Assembly: GCA_945901195.1 (NCBI GenBank)
Contig: CAMDKB010000279.1
Span: forward strand, 1 to 6,206
From: Rhizobium sp. Q54
GTDB lineage: Bacteria; Pseudomonadota; Alphaproteobacteria; Rhizobiales; Beijerinckiaceae
Direction: 5' to 3'
Length of the DNA: 6,206 bases
Under the pieces are notes generated by a model that worked only from the letters and a program-made list of their open reading frames with translations, was not told the origin of the DNA and ran no database searches. The position numbers were made by a program, and so were the translations under genes. This document shows, one piece after another, positions 1 to 5,871 of the stretch (position 1 is the stretch's first letter; every line of letters starts with the position of its first letter).

Positions 1-1
1 C

Positions 2-73
2 GACGTTGCGTTGTCGTTTCGAGAACTTCACGCAGGCTGGCGTGACCAGCGCAAGGCGGGAGCACGGGCATGA
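2..73 (+). CDS. 3' end of an upstream gene, product unknown (partial)
   Basis: The frame beginning at base 2 is open from the left edge to a TGA at 71-73 and encodes about 23 residues, ending in the arginine- and alanine-rich stretch HAGWRDQRKAGARA. Its stop overlaps the next start as ATGA, the same junction type seen twice more in this operon, which is the main reason to call it real. The other two forward frames fit less well: one stops at 43-45 and the third runs into the next gene to a TGA near 90. The tail is too short to identify. By context it could be the ATP-grasp beta subunit of the CoA ligase, or a FixC-like or fumarate-reductase-like flavoprotein that partners the ferredoxin. Neither can be shown from these residues. 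Confidence 0.5.
   Translation, partial: DVALSFRELHAGWRDQRKAGARA
58..62 (+). promoter_or_regulatory. Ribosome binding site of the ferredoxin-like gene
   Basis: GGGAG lies 7 bases before the ATG at 70. It favours that start over the in-frame ATG at 82, which would be too far from it. The site lies inside the end of the upstream reading frame, consistent with translational coupling. Confidence 0.6.
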
Positions 74-402
74 GCGGCGTAATGAGTTTTGAGGTATTCT
101 CCGGCGGATCGGTGACATTTGATCTGGCCACCTGCGCCAAATGCAAAACCAAGGCCTGCGTTGTGGCTTGCAACGTGCCCAATCTCGCCTGTGTGCTGGA
201 ACTGAAAGATAACGTTCCAGCACTGAAGGTGACGCAGGAAGAGGCCAAGCGCGGCGCCTGCATTGAATGCCTTGCTTGCGAACTGGCCTGCATGACCGAT
301 GGTATTGGAGGCATCACCTTCTCATTGCCGATGCCTGAATGGGATGAACTCATCGCAGGCGCAGCCGCGCGCGGCGAGACCCCTGGTTTTCAGCGGAGAT
401 AA
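70..402 (+). CDS. Ferredoxin-like protein with two 4Fe-4S motifs (FixX-like)
   Basis: This 110-residue cytoplasmic protein probably carries electrons. It has two cysteine clusters: C22-x2-C25-x4-C30-x3-C34 and C64-x2-C67-x2-C70-x3-C74. The second is a canonical 4Fe-4S ferredoxin motif except that it lacks the usual proline after the last cysteine. The first has a longer middle spacing, as in the ferredoxin-like FixX / ETF-quinone oxidoreductase domain. An extra cysteine lies at 41. The cysteine-free C-terminal third (about 80-110) has no recognisable domain and no membrane segment. The gene is coupled by ATGA to the frame upstream and sits two bases before the CoA-ligase alpha gene, so it is likely made in step with both. 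FixX-type ferredoxins normally serve a flavoprotein, and none is visible in this window. Fe-S binding is strongly suggested by the motifs; the partner is inference. Confidence 0.85.
   Translation: MSGVMSFEVFSGGSVTFDLATCAKCKTKACVVACNVPNLACVLELKDNVPALKVTQEEAKRGACIECLACELACMTDGIGGITFSLPMPEWDELIAGAAARGETPGFQRR
395..398 (+). promoter_or_regulatory. Ribosome binding site supporting a GTG start
   Basis: GGAG ends 6 bases before the GTG at 405 and overlaps the last codons of the ferredoxin-like gene. Its spacing supports initiation at GTG. The next in-frame ATG lies well inside the conserved CoA-binding domain and would remove it. Confidence 0.7.
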
Positions 403-404
403 TT

Positions 405-1310
405 GTGGCCATTCTCATCGATGAAAACACACGTATCGTCATTCAGGGCATGACGGGCCGCGAAGGCCGCCTGCGGGCTGGCATGATGCGACAGGCAGGG
501 GCCGTGATATCAGCTGGTGTCACGCCAGGGCGTGGCGGCGAAGAAGCGCAGGGCGTTCCCATTTACGACACGGTGACTGCTGCTCGCGCTGCTCATCCGG
601 AAATCAACGCTGGCCTCGTCATCGTGCCATCGGCGGCAGCGAAGGATGCTGCGATTGAATGCATCGCAGCCGGTGTGAAACTGGTCTGCCTGATGCCCGA
701 ACGCCTGCCACACCACGATGCACTTGAAATCATAGCCCACGCGCGCGCGGCTGGCGCCATCGTCATCGGACCCAACAGTCCCGGCTTGCTCAGTCCCGGC
801 AAAAGCATTCTGGGCGGCCTTGGCGGACGTGTCGACATGATGCGTACCGCATTCAAGGAAGGCCGCATCGGCATTATCTCGCGCAGCGGTGGCAACACCA
901 TGACGCTGGCTTACTACCTCATGAAATCCGGCCTTGGCGTCAGCACTGCCATTGGCGTCGGCGGCGACACCTATATCGGGACGTCCTGGGCACAATTGTT
1001 GGAATTGTTCGAGGCGGACAAGGATACTGATGCCGTCGTCGCCTATGGCGAAATCGGCGGCGTGAATGAGGAAGGCGCAGCCGACGCCATTCGCGCTGGC
1101 AAATATACAAAGCCGCTGATTACGCTCATTGGCGGACAGAACGCGCGGCAAGGTATGCGCTTTGGTCACGCGGGTGCGATTGTTTCGGCTCATTCGGGCA
1201 GCGCCCAGGGCAAGATTGCAGCTCTGCGTGAAGCCGGCGCAATCGTCATCGACCATCTCGACGAAGTCGGCACGGCAACGCGCAAGGCGTTGGGTATGAA
1301 CCCGGTTTAA
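405..1310 (+). CDS. Acid-CoA ligase alpha subunit, SucD/MtkB-like
   Basis: This 301-residue protein matches the alpha subunit of succinyl-CoA-synthetase-type ligases (E. coli SucD is about 289 residues), which make a CoA thioester from a carboxylic acid and ATP or GTP through a phosphohistidine. The start is GTG; its product AILIDENTRIVIQGMTG aligns with the SucD N-terminus. Visible elements in order are the CoA-binding Rossmann loop GMTGREG (15-21), the GVTPGRGG loop (38-45), GPNSPG (122-127), ISRSGG, GEIGG with the glutamate at 216 that in SucD contacts the phosphohistidine, and FGHAGAI with the phospho-accepting histidine at 255. The catalytic machinery therefore looks intact. Differences from SucD include serine in place of cysteine in GPNCPG and SGGNTMT in place of SGTLTYE. 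The enzyme needs an ATP-grasp beta subunit, which is absent here and may lie upstream. The neighbouring lyase suggests a substrate other than succinate, but malate or succinate cannot be excluded. Confidence 0.88.
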   Translation: MAILIDENTRIVIQGMTGREGRLRAGMMRQAGAVISAGVTPGRGGEEAQGVPIYDTVTAARAAHPEINAGLVIVPSAAAKDAAIECIAAGVKLVCLMPERLPHHDALEIIAHARAAGAIVIGPNSPGLLSPGKSILGGLGGRVDMMRTAFKEGRIGIISRSGGNTMTLAYYLMKSGLGVSTAIGVGGDTYIGTSWAQLLELFEADKDTDAVVAYGEIGGVNEEGAADAIRAGKYTKPLITLIGGQNARQGMRFGHAGAIVSAHSGSAQGKIAALREAGAIVIDHLDEVGTATRKALGMNPV

Positions 1311-1325
1311 GGCCAGATGCGTAAA

Positions 1326-1330
1326 AGGAG
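1326..1330 (+). promoter_or_regulatory. Ribosome binding site of the HMG-CoA lyase gene
   Basis: A strong AGGAG lies 6 bases before the ATG at 1337, in the 26-base gap after the ligase gene, and fixes that start. This is the first gene of the set not overlapping or abutting its upstream neighbour, and it has its own good site. Confidence 0.7.
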
Positions 1331-1336
1331 CAGCGG

Positions 1337-2275
1337 ATGAGCGGCAAACAGATCATCATCAGCGAAGTGGGCGCGCGCGATGGATTGCAGACCCAGCCGG
1401 TTCAGGTCAGCACGGCGGACAAGATCCGCATGCTCTATGCGCTGAGCGCCACGGGCCTCAGGCGCATTGAAGTGACAAGCTTCGTGCATCCCAAAATTGT
1501 GCCGCAAATGGCCGATGCGGAAGATGTGCTGGCCGGAATGCATCGCGCGCCGGGCGTGCGCTATGCAGCCTTTGTGCCCAATATCAAAGGCGCCGAACGT
1601 GCGCTGGCCGCGCGGGTGGAGGATTTCAAATCTGGTGTGGCGGTCAGCGAAACATTCAATTCGTTGAACGTGCGCATGTCGACGGGTCAGGCCATGCAAG
1701 CGTTTGCCGACATCTCCGCTTTTGCAAAAGGAACCTCATCTCAGGTCGTCGGCGTATTGGGCACAGCGTTTGGTTGTCCCTATGAGGGTGATATGCCCGT
1801 GGAACGTTGCCTGCCTTTGATCGAAGTCATGGTGGAAGGCTGCGCAAAGCTCATCTATTTCGCCGACACCACGGGCATGGCCAATCCCGGGTCCATTGCG
1901 CGCCTTGTGGAAGCTGCGCAGAAACGCTGGCCCGAAATCAACTTTGGTCTTCACCTGCACAACACCCGTGGCCTGGGCCTTGCCAATGCGCTGGCGGGGC
2001 TGGAGCGCGGCGTCACCGATTTTGAATCTTCCATCGGTGGCATGGGTGGTTGTCCCTATGCGCCACTCGCTGTCGGCAATATCTGTACGGAAGATTTCGT
2101 TCACATGCTGCACGGCATGGGTTATGAAACGGCGCTTGATCTTGACGCCCTGATTGCAGCCGCGCGCTTGACCGAGACAATCCTCGGCGCAAAACTGCCG
2201 GGCATGGTATTGCGGGCCGGCAAGGCCAGTGAATTACACGATGCGGAGAAAAAGCGCGATAAAGCGCCCGCCTGA
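1337..2275 (+). CDS. Hydroxymethylglutaryl-CoA lyase family protein
   Basis: This 312-residue DRE-TIM metallolyase would be cytoplasmic. The family splits 3-hydroxy-3-methylglutaryl-CoA, or a related ester, into acetyl-CoA and acetoacetate (or another keto acid) using a divalent metal. The N-terminal signature EVGARDGLQ (10-18) holds R14 and metal ligand D15. E45 lies in EVTSFVHPK, metal ligands H206 and H208 in HLHNTRG, the active-site cysteine C239 in GGMGGCPYAP, and N248 follows. Set against human HMGCL from memory (R41, D42, E72, H233, H235, C266, N275), every one is present at a constant offset of 27, so the core is full length and apparently active. There is no targeting peptide. Lying just after a CoA-ligase subunit suggests it cleaves an ester which that ligase makes. 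True HMG-CoA is the default substrate, but a related 3-hydroxyacyl-CoA is possible. The family call is firm; the substrate is inference. Confidence 0.92.
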   Translation: MSGKQIIISEVGARDGLQTQPVQVSTADKIRMLYALSATGLRRIEVTSFVHPKIVPQMADAEDVLAGMHRAPGVRYAAFVPNIKGAERALAARVEDFKSGVAVSETFNSLNVRMSTGQAMQAFADISAFAKGTSSQVVGVLGTAFGCPYEGDMPVERCLPLIEVMVEGCAKLIYFADTTGMANPGSIARLVEAAQKRWPEINFGLHLHNTRGLGLANALAGLERGVTDFESSIGGMGGCPYAPLAVGNICTEDFVHMLHGMGYETALDLDALIAAARLTETILGAKLPGMVLRAGKASELHDAEKKRDKAPA

Positions 2276-2281
2276 TGGGAA

Positions 2282-2307
2282 TGCCAGTGGCTGCCGGATG
2301 ACTGGCA
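2282..2307 (+). promoter_or_regulatory. Intercistronic inverted repeat before the binding-protein gene
   Basis: TGCCAGT (2282-2288) and ACTGGCA (2301-2307) are perfect complements separated by 12 bases, giving a 7-bp hairpin in RNA. An alternative pairing uses CTGCC (2291-2295) with GGCAG (2304-2308). No T-run follows, so it does not look like an intrinsic terminator. It sits 6 bases after the lyase stop and upstream of the Shine-Dalgarno at 2322. A role as an RNA-stability or processing element is inference, and a chance repeat of this size is possible. Confidence 0.4.
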
Positions 2308-2321
2308 GCAAACAGGAAATT

Positions 2322-2330
2322 GGAGAGGGA
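2322..2330 (+). promoter_or_regulatory. Purine-rich ribosome binding site of the binding-protein gene
   Basis: GGAGAGGGA lies immediately upstream of the ATG at 2333, with GGAG 7 bases before it. It fits high expression of a periplasmic binding protein and supports this start, which also gives a complete signal peptide. Confidence 0.65.
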
Positions 2331-2332
2331 AC

Positions 2333-3295
2333 ATGAAAAAGTACATGATATCCGGCCTTATTATGTCTGCAATCGTGATGGCGGCATCAGCCTCCGCGCT
2401 TGCGCAGGACACGTTGCGCGTTGGCAAATCGGTCTCCTTCTCATGGACCTTTACGCCAGTGGAAATCGGCATTGAGGCCGGCATTTTCGCCAAGGAAAAT
2501 CTCAAGATCGTGGTCACCTCGTTCGCAGGCGACGCAAGATTGCAACAGGGCATGACCGCTGATTCCGTGGATATTGGCATAGGCAGCGGACCGGGCCTTG
2601 GCTTCTTCGCCAAAGGCGTTCCGGCCAAAGGCATTGCTGCCATGGCGTCTGCGCCCATGAATATGGCGATGGCCGTAGCCGCCGACTCGCCCATCAAGTC
2701 GATCAAGGACCTCAAGGGCAAGAAGATCGGCGTGACGACTGTCGGTTCACTGACCGACTGGCTCGCCATCCAGGCGTCCGTGCAGAATGGATGGGGACTG
2801 AATGGCGTGACAACCGTTTCAGTTGGCGGCATGGAGACCAGCCGGGCGGCGCTGAAAACCAAACAGGTCGATGCCTTGGTCACCGCTGCCGCGAGCGGCT
2901 ACGTACTAGAAGGCGCCAAAGAATGGCGTGTGTTGCAAACGCTGGGTGAGTTCGCCCCGGATTTTCACACCCACGTCATATTCGCAACTGACAAGCTCGT
3001 GCAAAAAAATCCTGATGCGGCCAAGCGTTTCCTCAAAGGCTGGTTTGCCACCATCGACTGGATGAAAGCGAACAAGCAAAGGACCGTAGAGATTTCTTCC
3101 AAGGTTTTGAACCTCGATCCGGCCGCCATAGCCCGCACCTATGATAATGAAATCGGCATGTTCTCCACCAATGGCGTGTTCGATCCCAAGGCCATGGCTG
3201 TTTTGAAGAAGTCTTTCATCGACATGAAAATTCTCGATGCAGAGCCCAAAGATAGCGACATGATCGATACGCGCTTTCTTCCCGTCGTGCGCTGA
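2333..3295 (+). CDS. Periplasmic ABC substrate-binding protein, NMT1/SsuA/TauA-like
   Basis: This 320-residue binding protein is the ligand receptor of the importer encoded by the next three genes. Residues 1-24 form a Sec signal peptide: KK near the start, a hydrophobic core, and ALA just before a predicted cut between A24 and Q25. There is no lipobox cysteine, so the mature protein should be free in the periplasm. The mature part has the two-lobe NMT1-like pattern: SFSWTFTPVEIGIEAGIF near 35-52, then DSVDIGIGSGPGLGFFAKG, the second-lobe opening KSIKDLKGKKIGVTTVGS (DLKGKKIGV at 126-134), and a helical C-terminus with the conserved-looking KRFLKGWFATIDWMK segment. Relatives bind taurine, alkylsulfonates, nitrate, aromatic acids or pyrimidine precursors, so the family does not give the ligand. 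Inverted repeats on both sides of the gene may raise its message over its neighbours. Confidence 0.9.
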   Translation: MKKYMISGLIMSAIVMAASASALAQDTLRVGKSVSFSWTFTPVEIGIEAGIFAKENLKIVVTSFAGDARLQQGMTADSVDIGIGSGPGLGFFAKGVPAKGIAAMASAPMNMAMAVAADSPIKSIKDLKGKKIGVTTVGSLTDWLAIQASVQNGWGLNGVTTVSVGGMETSRAALKTKQVDALVTAAASGYVLEGAKEWRVLQTLGEFAPDFHTHVIFATDKLVQKNPDAAKRFLKGWFATIDWMKANKQRTVEISSKVLNLDPAAIARTYDNEIGMFSTNGVFDPKAMAVLKKSFIDMKILDAEPKDSDMIDTRFLPVVR

Positions 3296-3323
3296 CATGC
3301 TGCCGCTTGAACCCTGTAGCATG
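3296..3323 (+). promoter_or_regulatory. Inverted repeat directly after the binding-protein stop codon
   Basis: CATGCTGC (3296-3303) pairs with GTAGCATG (3316-3323) over 8 positions, one of them a G-U pair, around a 12-base loop. It begins at the base right after the TGA at 3293-3295. The following bases are AGTGGAAAATG rather than a T-run, so a terminator is unlikely. Hairpins at the 3' end of binding-protein genes often protect the upstream message in ABC operons (for example malE and hisJ); that role here is inference. Confidence 0.45.
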
Positions 3324-3337
3324 AGTGGAAAATGTAA

Positions 3338-4231
3338 ATGAGTCCAACGACGCAAATGGAGTCTGCCCTTGCAGGGCAGGACGCTGCGATCACTGTCGAA
3401 AACGTTTCGCATTCATTTGTGAGCCGCGATGGCGCGATCGTTCAGACACTGGATAATGTGTCGCTGGACATCAGGCGCGGTGAATTGCTGTGTCTGATCG
3501 GCCCGAGCGGCTGCGGCAAGTCCACATTGCTGAACATCATCGGCGGGTTGCTGCAAGCGGGCAGCGGGCAGGTGAAGGTCAACGGCAGGCCGATTACCGG
3601 GCCTTCGCCGCGCGAGCTTTCGTTTGTGTTCCAGGATAACACCTTGTTTCCCTGGAGCACCATTCTCGACAATGTGAAAGTTGCGCTTGAATTTCAGGGC
3701 GTCCCGGAAAGTGAGCGTCAGGGACGCGCCGAAGAGGCGCTGGAAGCGGTAGGGCTGACCGAGTTCCGCAACCATTATCCCCATCAGCTCTCTGGCGGCA
3801 TGAAGCAACGGGCGTCACTGGCGCGCGCGTTGAGTCTCAAAACTGATATCGTCTTGATGGACGAGCCATTTGCAGCGCTGGACGAGCAGACGCGCATCTA
3901 TCTCGGCGAAGAACTTTCGATCCTGTTGGCCAAGAGCAACAAGACCATCATTCTCGTCACCCACTCGCTGGCGGAAGCTGTTTTTCTGGCCGATCGAATC
4001 GTAGTGATGACTGCGCGTCCTGCGTCCATCAAGGCCGTCATCGATGTGAAGGAAGATCATCCGCGCGAGCCCGAGTTCATGGCGTCAGGCCGCTTTGCCG
4101 ATTATCGCAATGATCTCTATGCCTTGTTGCGCGCCGAGATCGAGAAAACCATCGGCGGTTTCGTCGGCAGCGCAGCCGCGCGTGATCGCACGCGGCGTGG
4201 GATTTGCCAGCCCGCCGGTGATGCGCCATGA
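3338..4231 (+). CDS. ABC transporter ATP-binding protein, SsuB/TauB/NrtD-like
   Basis: This 297-residue cytoplasmic ATPase powers the importer. All the nucleotide-binding elements are present: Walker A GPSGCGKST (55-63), Q-loop glutamine Q99 in FVFQDNTLFPW, signature LSGGMKQR (151-158), Walker B IVLMDE (171-176) with catalytic E176, D-loop ALDE (180-183), and switch histidine H209 in VTHSL. The FQ(D/E)xxLFPW and SLAEAVFLADRIVVM segments are typical of the taurine/sulfonate/nitrate branch. It is longer than SsuB or TauB (about 255 residues), with some 16 residues before the ABC domain and an arginine- and alanine-rich tail after about 270 that ends in the ATGA overlap with the permease gene. 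The ATG at 3338 has only a weak GTGGA upstream; M7 (3356) is an alternative start that would leave the domain whole. Partners are the two permeases and the binding protein alongside. Confidence 0.92.
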   Translation: MSPTTQMESALAGQDAAITVENVSHSFVSRDGAIVQTLDNVSLDIRRGELLCLIGPSGCGKSTLLNIIGGLLQAGSGQVKVNGRPITGPSPRELSFVFQDNTLFPWSTILDNVKVALEFQGVPESERQGRAEEALEAVGLTEFRNHYPHQLSGGMKQRASLARALSLKTDIVLMDEPFAALDEQTRIYLGEELSILLAKSNKTIILVTHSLAEAVFLADRIVVMTARPASIKAVIDVKEDHPREPEFMASGRFADYRNDLYALLRAEIEKTIGGFVGSAAARDRTRRGICQPAGDAP

Positions 4232-4998
4232 ATGGAATGAGTTCAGGTTGGCAGGCCCGTGCGATTCAGATCGGCTCTGTCGCTGCGCTGTTCCTGCTCT
4301 GGGATTTTGTTGGCGAACGTAAATTGATCAACGCGATCCTGTTGCCCGCGCCGCGCGCCGTTTTCTGGAAATTTGTCGCTCTGGCGCAGACCAGTGCCTT
4401 GTATACCCATTTGTTTGTTACCCTTATGGAGCTTGTGCTGGGATTTCTTATTGCGGCAGCCGCCGGCCTTTCACTTGGCTATTTCATAGGCCGCTCGCGT
4501 TACGGCACGATGGTCTTCGAGCCGCTGCTGGCAGGCGTGTTTGCAGTTCCGATTGTCATTTTTCTCCCGATTTTTCTGCTGTTCTTTGGCATCGGTCCTT
4601 CGTCGAAGATCGCTTTCGGTGCCACTTACGCGTTTTTCCCCATCGTGTTGAACACGATTGGCGGCATCAGTCAGGTTGACGATCGTTATGTGCGCGTCGC
4701 GCGCGCCATGGGGGCCGACGACATGCAGATGTTTCGCCGGGTTCTGTTGCCGGCGGCCTTGCCCGTGATTGTCACTGGTCTGCGCATTGGCTGCATTATC
4801 GGTTTTCTTTCTATCATCGGCAGCGAGATGATTGCAGGCATCGAAGGGCTTGGCAGCCAGATCGTGCGCCTCGGCGAAGCCATGAACACGGCCGAAATGT
4901 TTGCTTATATTCTGTTCGTGATCTTTTTCGCGATTATCCTCAACACTGGCCTGTCGCATCTGCAGGCGCGCTTTGCTATTCCCGGAGACGGCCGATGA
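4228..4998 (+). CDS. ABC transporter permease 1, SsuC/TauC-like
   Basis: This 256-residue inner-membrane protein has about six hydrophobic segments, near 13-29, 62-88, 100-122, 126-147, 181-203 and 225-243. The cytoplasmic coupling (EAA-type) loop is VRVARAMGADDMQMFRRVLLP, with G162 and P175 at the usual spacing; it contacts the ATPase Q-loop region. LLPAP near 38-42 and the GIGPSSKIAFGATYAFFPIVLNT region are typical of the TauC/SsuC group. The start overlaps the ATPase stop as ATGA and has no strong Shine-Dalgarno, so translation probably depends on coupling. M4 at 4237 is a possible alternative start. The stop overlaps the second permease start in the same way. Two different permease genes imply a heterodimeric channel, whereas SsuC and TauC are commonly single genes that form homodimers. 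Confidence 0.9.
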   Translation: MNGMSSGWQARAIQIGSVAALFLLWDFVGERKLINAILLPAPRAVFWKFVALAQTSALYTHLFVTLMELVLGFLIAAAAGLSLGYFIGRSRYGTMVFEPLLAGVFAVPIVIFLPIFLLFFGIGPSSKIAFGATYAFFPIVLNTIGGISQVDDRYVRVARAMGADDMQMFRRVLLPAALPVIVTGLRIGCIIGFLSIIGSEMIAGIEGLGSQIVRLGEAMNTAEMFAYILFVIFFAIILNTGLSHLQARFAIPGDGR

Positions 4999-5828
4999 GC
5001 ATAGTGATCGAGCCTGCGGCGACAAACGTTTCAGCCCCTGGCATTGTGCAAAGACTTTGGACTGACGCATTGTTCGCGCGAATAGTCGTGGTCATTTTTG
5101 TGCTGCTGTTGTGGGAAATTGCAGGCCATACAATATTCGACCAGGATTTTATCTCGCCTCCTTCATCTATCATCGCTGCTCTGCCCCGCGTCCTGCGCGA
5201 TCCCAACATCATCTGGGCTCTTTCGGTCACGTTTTATGAACTTGTCGTGGCGTTCATTATTGCGTTGATTGGTGGGCTGCTCATCGGCATTCCAGTTGGT
5301 CTGCACGGGTTCACCACGCGCAGCGCGTTACCGCTCATCCTGCTTGCCTATTCCATTCCACAGGTCACGATCCTGCCGCTGTTTGTGCTATGGTTCGGCG
5401 TGGACTCTGCATCCAAGATCGCCTTTGGCGTCAGCCATGGAATCTTTCCCGTCATCCTCAACGTCATCGCAGGTGCGCAGACTGTCGAAAACGCGCATCT
5501 CACGGCGGCCAGGTCCATGGGCGCCACGCGATTTCAAATCCTGCGCCGTGTGATCCTGCCTCACATGACACCGAGCCTGTTCGCCGGCCTGCGCCTTGGC
5601 ATGTCGGCCACTTTGCTGGGTGTGCTGCTGGCCGAGCTTTACGTTTCCACGGGGGGGATCGGCTATTACACAAAGCTGTATTCGGAAAGTTTCGATCCGC
5701 CCGCGATGTTTTCTTTGGTCGTGTGCCTGGCCTTGATGGCGGTGGTTCTAAACGAGACCGTGCGCCGCGCGGAAAAGCGAGCGTCCTTCTGGCGTGTGCA
5801 AGGCGATAACGCGCAGAGCCAGCGATGA
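4995..5828 (+). CDS. ABC transporter permease 2, SsuC/TauC-like
   Basis: This 277-residue inner-membrane protein is the second channel subunit. Hydrophobic segments lie near 29-46, 83-103, 112-134, 141-160, 197-216 and 238-257. The coupling loop is LTAARSMGATRFQILRRVILP (G176 to P189), a closer fit to the EAA consensus than in permease 1. The block FGVDSASKIAFGVSHGIFPVILNVIAG parallels FGIGPSSKIAFGATYAFFPIVLNTIGG in permease 1, so the two are clearly homologous, but they differ widely elsewhere and probably diverged long ago. The start is at the ATGA overlap, with GGAG at 4984-4987 seven bases upstream, giving it a better ribosome site than permease 1. A hydrophilic N-terminus of about 25 residues and a basic C-terminus (RRAEKRASFWR) should both be cytoplasmic. 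A run of seven G at 5651-5657 lies in frame and does not break the gene. Confidence 0.9.
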   Translation: MSIVIEPAATNVSAPGIVQRLWTDALFARIVVVIFVLLLWEIAGHTIFDQDFISPPSSIIAALPRVLRDPNIIWALSVTFYELVVAFIIALIGGLLIGIPVGLHGFTTRSALPLILLAYSIPQVTILPLFVLWFGVDSASKIAFGVSHGIFPVILNVIAGAQTVENAHLTAARSMGATRFQILRRVILPHMTPSLFAGLRLGMSATLLGVLLAELYVSTGGIGYYTKLYSESFDPPAMFSLVVCLALMAVVLNETVRRAEKRASFWRVQGDNAQSQR

Positions 5829-5861
5829 TTGAAATCCTGTCGAATAAAAACAAGAACAGAT

Positions 5862-5867
5862 GGAGGA
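5862..5867 (+). promoter_or_regulatory. Ribosome binding site of the hyuA-like gene
   Basis: GGAGGA is a near-perfect Shine-Dalgarno, with GGAGG 5 bases before the ATG at 5872. It fixes the start of the gene cut by the right edge. The rest of the 43-base gap after permease 2 is A-rich and shows no terminator or promoter that I can support. Confidence 0.7.
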
Positions 5868-5871
5868 AACC

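Noticed and set aside
510..1256. Long open frame on the minus strand (248 codons) opposite the ligase gene
   Set aside because: It lies wholly antisense to a gene with clear SucD motifs; its translation shows no recognisable domain and is rich in H, R and C as expected of a shadow frame.
2282..2307. Intrinsic terminator between the lyase and binding-protein genes
   Set aside because: The stem is short, the loop is 12 bases, and the following sequence is GCAAACAGG without a T-run.
2122..2883. Minus-strand open frame of 253 codons across the lyase end and binding-protein start
   Set aside because: It crosses two well-supported + strand genes and the gap between them, and shows no domain or convincing ribosome site.
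3321..3341. Tiny leader frame (ATG at 3321, TGA at 3339) overlapping the ATPase start
   Set aside because: Only six codons, no good ribosome site of its own, and its ATG is part of the inverted repeat; most likely chance.
4471..5070. Minus-strand open frame of 199 codons opposite permease 1
   Set aside because: Antisense to membrane-protein codons, which gives a charged, Q/N/H-rich product without motifs.
5651..5657. Run of seven G as a possible frameshift or phase-variation site
   Set aside because: The permease frame continues correctly through it (STGGIGYY) to the expected family length, so there is no sign of a break; seven bases in a GC-rich gene is unremarkable.
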